Part shown: positions 1 through 6,427 of the stretch, piece by piece
Numbering within the stretch: the stretch's first letter is position 1
How the letters are laid out: every line of letters starts with the position of its first letter
Assembly (NCBI GenBank): GCA_036258555.1
Contig: DATADL010000043.1
Coordinates: forward strand, 1-9,639
Source of the DNA: JALZEG01 sp036258555
GTDB taxonomy: Bacteria > Actinomycetota > CADDZG01 > WHSQ01
Length of the DNA stretch: 9,639 bases
Direction of reading: 5' to 3'
Position numbers and translations under genes: made by a program
Notes under the pieces: model-generated
What the model saw: only the letters and a program-made list of their open reading frames with translations
The model's database searches: none
What the model was told of the DNA's origin: nothing

Positions 1-359
1 GCGAGGAGCGCTTCGCGGTCGAGTGGCTGGTGCCCGTGCTCGAGGAGATCGCGGACCGGGACGCGGCGCGAGGCGTGTGGGACGTGTACCGGTTCCGCAT
101 CGGCGGGGAGTCGTTCTGGGTCGAGGTCGCCGACGGCGACGTCACGGTGCGTGCGGGCGACCCTCCCCGCGAGCCCGACCTCTCCGTCGAGCTGGACATC
201 GGGACGTTCATGGAGCTGGGCTTCGGGACTCTCGACCCCATGGAGGCGGTCGCGCAAGGTCGTGCCACCGCGACGGGAGACCTCACGAAGGCCCAGACCG
301 CGCTCGACGTCCTTTCTCCGGCCCGGATCTTCTCGAAGGTCTCCGCGGCCGCGCTCTAG
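1..359 (+). CDS. HxlR-family regulator with SCP2-like domain, 3' part only
   Basis: This is the C-terminal part of a protein whose start lies before the window; reading begins in the frame whose first full codon is at base 3 and ends with TAG at 357-359. The visible 118 residues are an SCP2-like (sterol carrier protein 2, lipid-binding) domain with motifs such as EWLVPVLEE, DRDAARGVWDVY, GGES.WVEV and GDLTK. It aligns without any gap to residues 109-226 of the complete regulator at 8679-9362, with about two thirds identical residues by hand count. The missing N-terminus is therefore probably an HxlR winged helix, but that is inference from the paralogue. The initiation codons visible at 30 and 36 are internal. 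Its stop shares a CTAG with the stop of the converging MFS gene, so the two genes meet tail to tail with no room for a terminator. Confidence 0.85.
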   Translation, partial: EERFAVEWLVPVLEEIADRDAARGVWDVYRFRIGGESFWVEVADGDVTVRAGDPPREPDLSVELDIGTFMELGFGTLDPMEAVAQGRATATGDLTKAQTALDVLSPARIFSKVSAAAL

Positions 360-1534
360 TCGGCGCGTGCGAGGCGGCGCATCGCCGCGATGCCGACGAG
401 CGGACCGGGGACGAGCAGCAGGAACGCGGCGCGCCACGACACCTCTTCCTCGAACCAGGGGACGAGCCAGATCGTGACCACGGTCAGCAGGAAGCCGCCG
501 GCGAGCTGCAACGTCAGCGCGGTCCCCACGTAGCGCTGGTCGGCGTGCTCGGTGACGAGCGTCGAGTACTGGGCCGAGTCCGCGATGACGGCGAACCCCC
601 ACACGAGACCCACCGCGAGGACGAGCCACGGCGCGCGCCCGTAGGTCACGCCGAAGACGGCCGCGCACGCGCCGGACACGGCGAGCGACCACAGGTTGAG
701 ACGCGCCCGGCCCCACCTGTCGCCCAGGACGCCGCCGACGTAGCAGCCGATCGACCCGATGCCGATGACGCCGAACGTCGCGGCCGCCGCGAGCGTCCCC
801 TCGGTCGTGCCGGACTCCGCGAGCGAGGAGCGGAAGAACACGAGGAACCAGGCCCACATCGCGTACAGCTCCCACATGTGCCCGAAGTACCCGGTCGACG
901 CGAGCAGGACCTTGCGATCGGTGAGCACGAGCCGCGCCTGGCGCACGTCGAAGACGGCCCGCGGGAACGGGAACGGCCCCTCGCGGACGAACGCCCACAC
1001 GACCGCGGCTCCCGTTGCAGTCGCCGCCGACGTCGTCACGATCACCGTCCGCCAGTCGAGGCCGCCGAGCGCGTTGACGAGGTGGGGGAGCGCGCTGCCG
1101 AGTGTCAGCGCTCCGACCATGACGCCGAGCGCGGTGCCCCTGCCCTTCGTGAACCAGGTCGCCATCAGCTTGAGCGCCGGCGGATAGAGTCCGGCGAGGA
1201 ACGCACCCGTCAGCCATCGCAGCGGGATCGCCGCGGTCGCGCCGCCGGCGCCGAGGAGCGCCAGGTTCACGGCCGCCGCGCCGAACGACGAGGCGATCAT
1301 GATCGACCGCACGGGAAGGACGTCCGACAGGTTGAGCAGCGACGAGACCAGCGCGCCGGCCACGAACCCGAGCTGGACCGCGATCGTGAGCCACGCGGCG
1401 GTTGCGTCCCCGAGGCCCCACTCGGTCCGGAGCTGCGGGATCACCGCGGACGCGGAGAACCACGTCGACATCGAGAGCACGAGGGCGACGGCGAGGACCA
1501 CGAGCGTGCGGAGACGGCCGGCCGGTTCGGTCAC
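356..1534 (-). CDS. MFS transporter, 12-helix
   Basis: A 392-residue integral membrane protein of the major facilitator superfamily, predicted to move a small molecule across the cytoplasmic membrane by a proton-linked or uniport mechanism. Hydrophobic segments run through nearly the whole length. TM1 begins about residue 10 with a STWFSASAVIPQL motif, and the TM2 region has WLTIAVQLGFVAG. The loop between TM8 and TM9 carries a good MFS motif A (GDRWGRAR, residues 271-278), whereas the equivalent loop in the first half (LSDVLPVRS) is degenerate. I chose GTG at 1534 because the frame upstream of it reads non-membrane sequence and runs into the divergent gene at 1611. No Shine-Dalgarno sequence is visible before this GTG, so the start is the least certain part. 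Substrate is unknown; the nearby HxlR-SCP2 gene end may mean a hydrophobic compound, which is speculation. Confidence 0.88.
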   Translation of the reverse strand: MTEPAGRLRTLVVLAVALVLSMSTWFSASAVIPQLRTEWGLGDATAAWLTIAVQLGFVAGALVSSLLNLSDVLPVRSIMIASSFGAAAVNLALLGAGGATAAIPLRWLTGAFLAGLYPPALKLMATWFTKGRGTALGVMVGALTLGSALPHLVNALGGLDWRTVIVTTSAATATGAAVVWAFVREGPFPFPRAVFDVRQARLVLTDRKVLLASTGYFGHMWELYAMWAWFLVFFRSSLAESGTTEGTLAAAATFGVIGIGSIGCYVGGVLGDRWGRARLNLWSLAVSGACAAVFGVTYGRAPWLVLAVGLVWGFAVIADSAQYSTLVTEHADQRYVGTALTLQLAGGFLLTVVTIWLVPWFEEEVSWRAAFLLLVPGPLVGIAAMRRLARAD

Positions 1535-1553
1535 GGGGGGAATGATGCGGGAA

Positions 1554-1596
1554 CTCGGGACCCGTGTTCTCCTCTCTAAGAAGGGAGAGTCCCGAG
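1554..1596. promoter_or_regulatory. Inverted repeat in the divergent MFS / TIMP-like control region
   Basis: CTCGGGAC at 1554-1561 is matched by its exact complement GTCCCGAG at 1589-1596, 27 bases apart. In RNA a further TCTCC (1568-1572) can pair with GGAGA (1584-1588), giving a bulged hairpin just before the ribosome binding site of the gene at 1611. It lies in the 76-base gap between the two divergent genes. No convincing -35/-10 pair was recognised. It may be an operator for either gene or a 5' leader structure; which cannot be told from the sequence. Confidence 0.4.
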
Positions 1597-1600
1597 CCCT

Positions 1601-1605
1601 AGGAG
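1601..1605 (+). promoter_or_regulatory. Ribosome binding site fixing the start at 1611
   Basis: AGGAG lies 5 bases before the ATG at 1611. It decides the start of the TIMP-like protein: the same frame is open much further upstream, but only this ATG has a ribosome binding site and is followed by a signal peptide. Confidence 0.8.
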
Positions 1606-1610
1606 TCGCC

Positions 1611-2990
1611 ATGTCCAGAGCCCTGCGCGTCCTCGCCTTCGTCTGCGTCCTCGTCGTGCTCCCGGTCCAGCCGGCGAAGGCCTGCTCCTGCGCCCACGGG
1701 GACCCGCGCGACATGTTCGCCCGGTCCGACGGGGCCTTCGTCGGGACGTTCCTCGAGAGCCACCCCGTCGACCCGACGCCCACCAGCTCCGACGCCGACA
1801 CCGTCTACACGTTCCTGCTCGACGAGGAGTACAAGGGCGAGCTCGGGGAGCCGGGCGACACCGTCGAGGTGCACGCGCCGCTCTCGGGCGCGAGCTGCGG
1901 GCTCGAGACGGCGACCGGCGAGCAGTACGGGATATTCCTGTACGTCCGCGAGTCCGACGGCGCGTGGACGTCGAACCTGTGCAGCCAGGTCGCTCCCGAG
2001 ACCATGCGAGAGGGCGCGTCGCCCCTGCCGGCGCCCACGAGCGACGGCCCCGTCCGCATGGTCGCCGGCGGCAGCTTCGGCGACACGCAGACGATCGCGC
2101 TCGATCGCAACGGCAGGACCGTCGGCTACGGCGCGGGCGACTCCGAGGCCATCCACGTGTCCGGATGCCGCGGCGGTGCGCGGAGCGTGGAGGTCGCGCT
2201 GCGCTCCCACCCCGAGCCCCCGGTCCTCGTCGTGAGGGACCTCTCGTCGCTGGACGCGGTTGCGTCCGTCGAGCTGCCGTTCGGACACCGTCAGAGGTAC
2301 CGCAACCTGTCGGTCGCCGGAGTGCACTGCGCCGCCCGAGACGGACGAAAGGCCTTCGTGTTCGGGACCGACTACGGCGGCCCGGAGGCTGAGGGGGTGC
2401 TGCTCGCGGTGGACCGCGGCGACGTCGACGTCGTGCACGAAGGGACCGGACGGTCGGCGACGTTCGCCGGCGGAAGCGCGTACGTCCAGCAGGGGAGGTG
2501 GGGCCGCCGCCTCACGCGGGTCTCGCTCGCGGACGGTGGGGCGCGCGGGGTCGTCCGCCTGCCGGGACGCTACTCGACCGAGCTCGCGGCGAGCCCCGAC
2601 CGGACCATGCTCGCGGGCATCGCGTACCCCTCGTACGAACGGATGGACGAGCGCCCGGCGCGGCTCTACGTCGTGGACGTCGCGCGCCGGCGCGTGTGGA
2701 CGCGGTCTCTGGGGACGGGCGAGAGGTCGGCCCACGTCCTGTGGCTCTCGAACAGGCGGATCGCCATGTTCGTGGCGTACCCCGACGCCAGCCGGGTCTA
2801 CGACCTCCGCCTGCACGTGCGTGCCCGCTTCGGCCGCTGGCCGGCCCACGCCAGCGCGGTCGTCGGCGACACGGCGTACGGGGTCGACTACGACGGGCGG
2901 CTGTGGGAGGTCGACCTGCCGAGCGGCACCCCCCGGGTCTCCCGCCGCCTGCCGAGCCCGCTGGTGTACGACCTAGCTGCGGCGGGGTAG
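1611..2990 (+). CDS. Secreted TIMP-like (NTR-fold) protein with propeller-like C-terminus
   Basis: A 459-residue exported protein. Residues 1-24 are a signal peptide (basic start, hydrophobic core, PAKA before the cleavage point), so the mature chain should begin with Cys25 in CSC. Residues 25 to about 130 resemble the inhibitory domain of tissue inhibitors of metalloproteinases: CSC, then an F.RSDGAFVG stretch, a YTFLLDEEYKG strand, an ASCGL turn and a final NLC. Counting Cys25 as 1, cysteines fall at 1, 3, 72 and 100, nearly the spacing of the first two TIMP disulfides. In TIMPs the free amino group of Cys1 chelates the protease zinc. Residues 145-459 form short strand-rich repeats such as RLYVVDVARRRVW and GRLWEVDLPSG, like a beta-propeller. 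The lipobox is poor (AKAC, Lys at -2), so it is probably secreted rather than lipid-anchored. Protease inhibition is untested; many bacterial NTR domains have unknown roles. Confidence 0.85.
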   Translation: MSRALRVLAFVCVLVVLPVQPAKACSCAHGDPRDMFARSDGAFVGTFLESHPVDPTPTSSDADTVYTFLLDEEYKGELGEPGDTVEVHAPLSGASCGLETATGEQYGIFLYVRESDGAWTSNLCSQVAPETMREGASPLPAPTSDGPVRMVAGGSFGDTQTIALDRNGRTVGYGAGDSEAIHVSGCRGGARSVEVALRSHPEPPVLVVRDLSSLDAVASVELPFGHRQRYRNLSVAGVHCAARDGRKAFVFGTDYGGPEAEGVLLAVDRGDVDVVHEGTGRSATFAGGSAYVQQGRWGRRLTRVSLADGGARGVVRLPGRYSTELAASPDRTMLAGIAYPSYERMDERPARLYVVDVARRRVWTRSLGTGERSAHVLWLSNRRIAMFVAYPDASRVYDLRLHVRARFGRWPAHASAVVGDTAYGVDYDGRLWEVDLPSGTPRVSRRLPSPLVYDLAAAG

Positions 2991-3025
2991 CTACGCGAGG
3001 TACCGTGGCAGGACCCCCCACTTAC

Positions 3026-3032
3026 AAGGAGG
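3026..3032 (+). promoter_or_regulatory. Ribosome binding site of the lipoprotein at 3037
   Basis: AAGGAGG, close to the ideal anti-16S match, lies 4 bases before the ATG at 3037. It is the strongest ribosome binding site in the window. The 46-base gap from the preceding stop shows no clear promoter or terminator, so cotranscription with the TIMP-like gene is possible. Confidence 0.8.
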
Positions 3033-3036
3033 ACAC

Positions 3037-4227
3037 ATGAAGACGAGCCTCGGGCGACTCGTCGCTCCGCTGGTAGCCGTGGCCCTGCTCCTCGGTGCCT
3101 GCTCCGACGGTGGCGGCGGCGGTGGCGGCGCAGATCCCGCCGACGACCCGAAGCAGGCGTTCAGCGACGCGCTCGAGGCGTTCGGCGACTACGAGGGCAT
3201 CACCCTCGTGATGACCCTCCAGGCCGATGCGGCCGCGCTCGCCCAGAGTGACACGCCGCCGGAGGCCGCCGAGGCGATCGTCAACTCGTCGTTCACGATG
3301 TCCGCCAAGGGCACGACCCCGGAGGACTCGCAGGTCCAGTTCCTCGTCAACATCGACGGGAACGAGGACGCCGTCGAGTTCCGCGGGGTCGATCAATCCT
3401 TCTACGTGCGCGCGGACGTCCGGGAGCTCGTCGAGACGTTCGGCGGCAACATGGCGGAGATCGACGCGTTCGTGCAACAGGCGAGCGCGCAGGGGTTCGA
3501 CTTCGCGGAGCCGCTGGTCGACGGCGAGTGGGTCGGGGTCGAGGGGATCGACGAGCTCGTCGAGCAGTTCGGCGGCGCGCAGCCCACGCCCGATCCGGAG
3601 CAGGTTGCCGAGCTCACCGATCGCATGGTCGCCCTCCTCGAGCAGAACGCCGACGTGACGTCCGAGGGCAGCGACGACACGGGCGAGCACCTCGTCGTGA
3701 GCTTCCCCATACGCGAGACGGTCCAGGAGTTCATGGACCTCCTGCAGGGCTTCGGCGGGCTGCCCCAGGGTGCGGTCCCCCCGCCGGACCTCTCACAGAT
3801 CCCGAACGCGGACATCCCCATCGACGTATGGCTCTCGGACGGCCGCCTCGTGCAGGTCGAGCTCGACTTCATCGCGATCGCAGAGGCCCTGGGCGAGGAG
3901 CCGCCACCGGACGACATCGACGAGCTCGCTCTTCGCATCGCCCTCGAAGAGTTCACCGGCGAGGTCGAGGCACCGTCGGACTTCGTGGAGATCGACGTCC
4001 AGGAGATCCTGCAGGGGTTCCTCGGCGCGGCCATGGGCAGCACCGGCTCCGGCGCGGTCCCGCCGTTGGACGCCGGCGGCGACCGCGAGCTGGCGCTGCC
4101 GGAGCTCGGCATCGCGTGCACGGACCTGCAGGCGCTCTCGCCCGAGGAGATCGAGCAGTTCCTGTCGGCGTCGGGCGTGCCGGGGGCCGCGAAGAAGGTC
4201 CGGAAGGCCTGCCCCGAGCTCTTCTAG
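3037..4227 (+). CDS. Lipoprotein, possibly LppX/LprG- or LolA-like
   Basis: A 396-residue lipoprotein. The signal sequence has a basic start (MKTSLGR), a hydrophobic core and a textbook lipobox LLGAC with Cys22 as the lipidated residue, followed by a run of seven glycines and an acidic linker that would tether the domain outside the membrane. The body is strongly acidic and alternates strand-like stretches (VQFLVNIDG, AVEFRGVDQSFYVRADV, GEWVGVEG) with helices, reminiscent of mycobacterial LppX/LprAFG and LolA-type lipid-binding half-barrels. That family assignment is by eye only. A C-terminal segment has two cysteines (361 and 392) around a SPEEIEQFLSASG helix and may be a small disulfide-closed unit. 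The gene follows the TIMP-like gene at 46 bases on the same strand and ends before a long hairpin. Confidence 0.88.
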   Translation: MKTSLGRLVAPLVAVALLLGACSDGGGGGGGADPADDPKQAFSDALEAFGDYEGITLVMTLQADAAALAQSDTPPEAAEAIVNSSFTMSAKGTTPEDSQVQFLVNIDGNEDAVEFRGVDQSFYVRADVRELVETFGGNMAEIDAFVQQASAQGFDFAEPLVDGEWVGVEGIDELVEQFGGAQPTPDPEQVAELTDRMVALLEQNADVTSEGSDDTGEHLVVSFPIRETVQEFMDLLQGFGGLPQGAVPPPDLSQIPNADIPIDVWLSDGRLVQVELDFIAIAEALGEEPPPDDIDELALRIALEEFTGEVEAPSDFVEIDVQEILQGFLGAAMGSTGSGAVPPLDAGGDRELALPELGIACTDLQALSPEEIEQFLSASGVPGAAKKVRKACPELF

Positions 4228-4230
4228 CCG

Positions 4231-4277
4231 TTCTTTGGTCGCAAACTCCCGGAATACGGGAGGTTGCGACCAGAGAA
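4231..4277. terminator. Long hairpin between converging genes, candidate bidirectional terminator
   Basis: The arms 4231-4251 and 4257-4277 are complementary over 21 positions with one A/G mismatch and one T-G wobble. The core arm is GGTCGCAAACTCCCG and the loop is GAATA. It lies between the stop of the lipoprotein (4227) and the stop of the converging propeller gene (4288), the place for a two-way terminator. It is not a classic intrinsic terminator: neither direction has a U-run after the stem, and the flanks (TTCTTT left, AGAGAA right) are themselves part of the stem. Confidence 0.6.
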
Positions 4278-4287
4278 ACGCGCGGGC

Positions 4288-5463
4288 CTACAGCCCGCCG
4301 ACCGAGAAGACGTCCGTGCCGAACCGGCCGTTGGCGTAGATGCGGCCGCGGTGCCAGTACGCCGACCAGTAGTTCGTGCGCGGTGAGCGGTAGTGGGCAA
4401 CCTCCTCGGGCGCGTCGGGGTCGCTCCAGTCGACGACGTCCATGCCGCCCCAGTACCACGCGGCGGCCAGCAGCCGCGTGCCCCGCAGGAACTCGAAGTT
4501 GTGCGCCGTGCAGCCGTAGTCGCCCACGAGCGTCAGTGGGTCGGTGGTAGGGCCGCGGGGGATCGCGAACCAGCCGCGCTCCTCGGGGGCCGCGGGATCC
4601 GAGACGTCGTAGGCGAAGATCGCGCCGGTCGGCCCGCCGGCGCAGTTGCTCTTGCCGCTCTCGTCGCCGACGACCGCGAGCTCTCCGTCGGACGTGACCG
4701 CGACCGAATGGTGGAACTCGATCGCGGGGTTGTCGATGCGGCCGACGATCTCCGGCTTCAGCGGTGAGGCGACGTCCCAGATCTGCGTCTCCTCGTCGCC
4801 CGCGCAGAACGCGAGCTTGCGGCCGCGCTCGAAGTGGAACGTGACGTCGTGGCACCCGGCGGTGACCGGGTCGAAGCGAGCCGCGATGCGCGGCCGCCGC
4901 GGGTTCGACACGTCGACGACGTATTCGGTGCGCCACGCGCGCTCCGACGAGAACCCGCCCGGTGACGCGTAGATCAGCGGCTTGCCGGGGTAGGCGGTGA
5001 TCGTGTGCGTCCCGCCGCCGGGGATGCTCACGCTGCCGAGGAAGCGCGGGCGCCGCGGGTTCGAGACGTCGATCAACCTCAGGCCGTGCCGGGAGGGGCC
5101 GCACTGCGACGAGTGGTATCCGAGGGCGACGAGGCCCTTGCGGACGGTCGCTACGTCGTTCTGGTAGCCGGGGCACCTGACGAAGCCGAGCTCGCGCGGA
5201 CGGGCGGACCGCGCGTCGAGGATCCGTATGCCGCCTGCGCCCCGCCCGCGCGGGAAGTAGGCCGCGTACACGCGCCGGCCGTCGAAGTCGAGGTCGCTGC
5301 CCTCGCCGTAGCCGGACGCCGCGAAGTGCTCGACCAGCCGCACGTTGGCGCTCTTGTCCGGCTGAGCGGAGGCTTCGGGGCGCGGACCCGCCGCCGCTCC
5401 GCCCGCGATCGCCGCCGCGAGCGCGGTCAGCAAGAGCACGCGCGCCTTCCGTCCGCTCCCCAT
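4288..5463 (-). CDS. Secreted LVIVD-repeat beta-propeller protein
   Basis: A 391-residue exported protein of unknown function. An N-terminal signal sequence (MGSGRKAR, then a Leu/Ala-rich core to about residue 25) has no lipobox, so it should be secreted. The body carries at least six LVIVD-type blades recognisable by a D.S.P..P signature: ILDARSARPRELG, LIDVSNPRRPRFLG, VVDVSNPRRPRIAA, IWDVASPLKPEIVG, AYDVSDPAAPEERG and VVDWSDPDAPEEVA. Blade entries also carry histidines (GTHTI, GCHDVTFH, EFHHSV, TAHNFEF, YWH), a pattern shared with choice-of-anchor-B proteins, and possible metal or ligand positions in the central channel; that last point is inference. Five cysteines lie in the mature part. 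The start at 5463 has only a poorly spaced AGGG before it. It is separated by 55 bases from the MMPL-lipoprotein operon upstream on the same strand. A related gene enters the window at 9639. Confidence 0.88.
   Translation of the reverse strand: MGSGRKARVLLLTALAAAIAGGAAAGPRPEASAQPDKSANVRLVEHFAASGYGEGSDLDFDGRRVYAAYFPRGRGAGGIRILDARSARPRELGFVRCPGYQNDVATVRKGLVALGYHSSQCGPSRHGLRLIDVSNPRRPRFLGSVSIPGGGTHTITAYPGKPLIYASPGGFSSERAWRTEYVVDVSNPRRPRIAARFDPVTAGCHDVTFHFERGRKLAFCAGDEETQIWDVASPLKPEIVGRIDNPAIEFHHSVAVTSDGELAVVGDESGKSNCAGGPTGAIFAYDVSDPAAPEERGWFAIPRGPTTDPLTLVGDYGCTAHNFEFLRGTRLLAAAWYWGGMDVVDWSDPDAPEEVAHYRSPRTNYWSAYWHRGRIYANGRFGTDVFSVGGL
4889..5072 (-). repeat. Two near-identical 28-base units within the propeller gene
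   Basis: Bases 4889-4916 and 5045-5072 match at 26 of 28 positions, in direct orientation and 156 bases apart. Each encodes the VSNPRRPR part of adjacent LVIVD blades. The high DNA identity compared with other blades suggests recent duplication or gene conversion of this blade segment. Confidence 0.7.
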
Positions 5464-5490
5464 GCCCTAGGGGTTCGCCGCCGCGGCCCG

Positions 5491-5510
5491 CGGTCCCCCT
5501 CCGGGGGCCG
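5491..5510 (-). terminator. GC-rich hairpin after the MMPL-lipoprotein operon
   Basis: In the 55-base gap after the lipoprotein stop, CGG-T-CCCCC at 5491-5499 pairs with GGGGGCCG at 5503-5510 (8 pairs, one bulged T, 3-base loop), next to the palindromic CCGCGGCCCGCGG at 5481-5493. There is no U-run on the minus strand, so termination is only a possibility; it could simply be a structured leader for the propeller gene. Confidence 0.35.
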
Positions 5511-5518
5511 AGAGGGCG

Positions 5519-6427
5519 TCAGACGCGCTGGATCTGGGCTCTGTAGCTGCTCTGCAGGCGGATCGGTCCGTTCGTGACGTCGGTCTGCACTTGCTCCTTC
5601 AAGGTCAGCAGGTGCTTCGGCCAGAACCAGGCGAGCGTGCGCTGGTAGCCCTCGAGCGCGCCCGAGAACCTGATGTCGGTCTCGACGAGCAGAGCGCGCA
5701 GCTGCCGGCCGGCCACCGTCACGTTCTCCCACCGGTGCGCGGTGATCGTCACCCTGGCGCGGGTCCCCGAGCCCTGCATCGTGAACGCCCGCTGGAAGCC
5801 CGGCCCCCCTCCCGCGGGCGCGACCAGCTGGGGCCGCGCGAGCCGGAACTCGCGCACGTCGGTGAGCCCACCCTGGAAGCGCGACGTCACCTTGACGTAG
5901 GAGAGGTAGACGCCGTCCGGCCGGTACGCGAGGTCCGTCTCCGTGAGCGTCCCGTTGCCGTCCGAGTCGCGCAGGTCGCGCGTCTGCCGCTGCACGCCGT
6001 CCTGCGCGGCCCCGGCGGTCAGCGTCGTGGTCTTCGGCAGGTCCGAGGTGTTGCCGGAGATCGTCCTCTGGCCGTCGGTCGCGAACGAGTACTCGCCCTG
6101 CGGCACGGGGACGGGCACGGCCTGCGCGCCGGGGGCGGGGCCTCCTCCTCCGCCGGAGCCGCCCTTGTCCGGGCCGGAGCCACCGCCGCCACCGGCGGGG
6201 GCCGGCGTCGCGCCACCTGCCGGCTTCTTGCCGCCGCCGGCCTGGACGTCTCTCTTCTTGTCCGTGCCGCCGGTCTTCGTGCCCTTGCCGGAGGCGTCGG
6301 GAGAGTCTTTCTCCTGGCTCTCGTCGAGTGCGGCGATCCCGTCGTCCGCGGGGTCCTGGGGAGCGCTCCCGCCGCACGCTGTCGCGGCGAGCGCCAGGGC
6401 CAGCAGCGTCGCATGGAGCTTTCTCAC
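5519..6427 (-). CDS. Lipoprotein with Gly/Pro linker and EF-hand-like loop, coupled to MMPL
   Basis: A 302-residue lipoprotein, start GTG at 6427. The signal sequence (MRKLHATLLALALAATAC) gives a lipid-anchored Cys18 with a somewhat relaxed lipobox (ATAC). Residues 20-108 are low-complexity Asp/Lys/Gly/Pro sequence, a flexible tether. Residues 110-302 form a strand-rich domain beginning GEYSFATDGQRTISG. Within it DSDGNGTLTETD (154-165) matches the 12-residue EF-hand calcium loop at positions 1, 3, 5, 6, 8 and 12. Later segments VTDVREF-like, RFSGALEGYQRTLAWFWP and HLLTLKEQ look like a curved sheet that could cup a hydrophobic ligand. I do not recognise a named family. The GTG overlaps the MMPL stop as GTGA, so translation is probably coupled and the protein is a likely periplasmic or cell-surface partner of the transporter. 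The frame is open upstream to 6889 but that part is a shadow of the MMPL gene. Confidence 0.88.
   Translation of the reverse strand: MRKLHATLLALALAATACGGSAPQDPADDGIAALDESQEKDSPDASGKGTKTGGTDKKRDVQAGGGKKPAGGATPAPAGGGGGSGPDKGGSGGGGGPAPGAQAVPVPVPQGEYSFATDGQRTISGNTSDLPKTTTLTAGAAQDGVQRQTRDLRDSDGNGTLTETDLAYRPDGVYLSYVKVTSRFQGGLTDVREFRLARPQLVAPAGGGPGFQRAFTMQGSGTRARVTITAHRWENVTVAGRQLRALLVETDIRFSGALEGYQRTLAWFWPKHLLTLKEQVQTDVTNGPIRLQSSYRAQIQRV

Noticed and set aside
23..1579. Long plus-strand open frame of 518 codons opposite the MFS gene
   Set aside because: The translation is an Arg/Gly/Glu/His-rich low-complexity string without domain features. It is the antisense shadow of a convincing membrane protein in high-GC DNA.
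1597..1604. CCCTAGG-type palindrome near two start codons (also 5465-5472)
   Set aside because: The short match near the starts at 1611 and 5463 is explained by chance in GC-rich DNA; no extended similarity surrounds it.
1299..1610. N-terminal extension of the TIMP-like gene
   Set aside because: The ATG at 1611 has AGGAG at 5 bases and a signal peptide; the extension would overlap the MFS gene and bury the signal peptide.
1535..1801. N-terminal extension of the MFS gene to an ATG at 1801
   Set aside because: It would overlap the divergent signal-peptide gene, reads non-membrane sequence, and places about 90 unusual residues before TM1.
2991..3036. Separate promoter for the lipoprotein at 3037
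   Set aside because: The 46-base gap has no acceptable -35/-10 pair; only the ribosome binding site can be supported.
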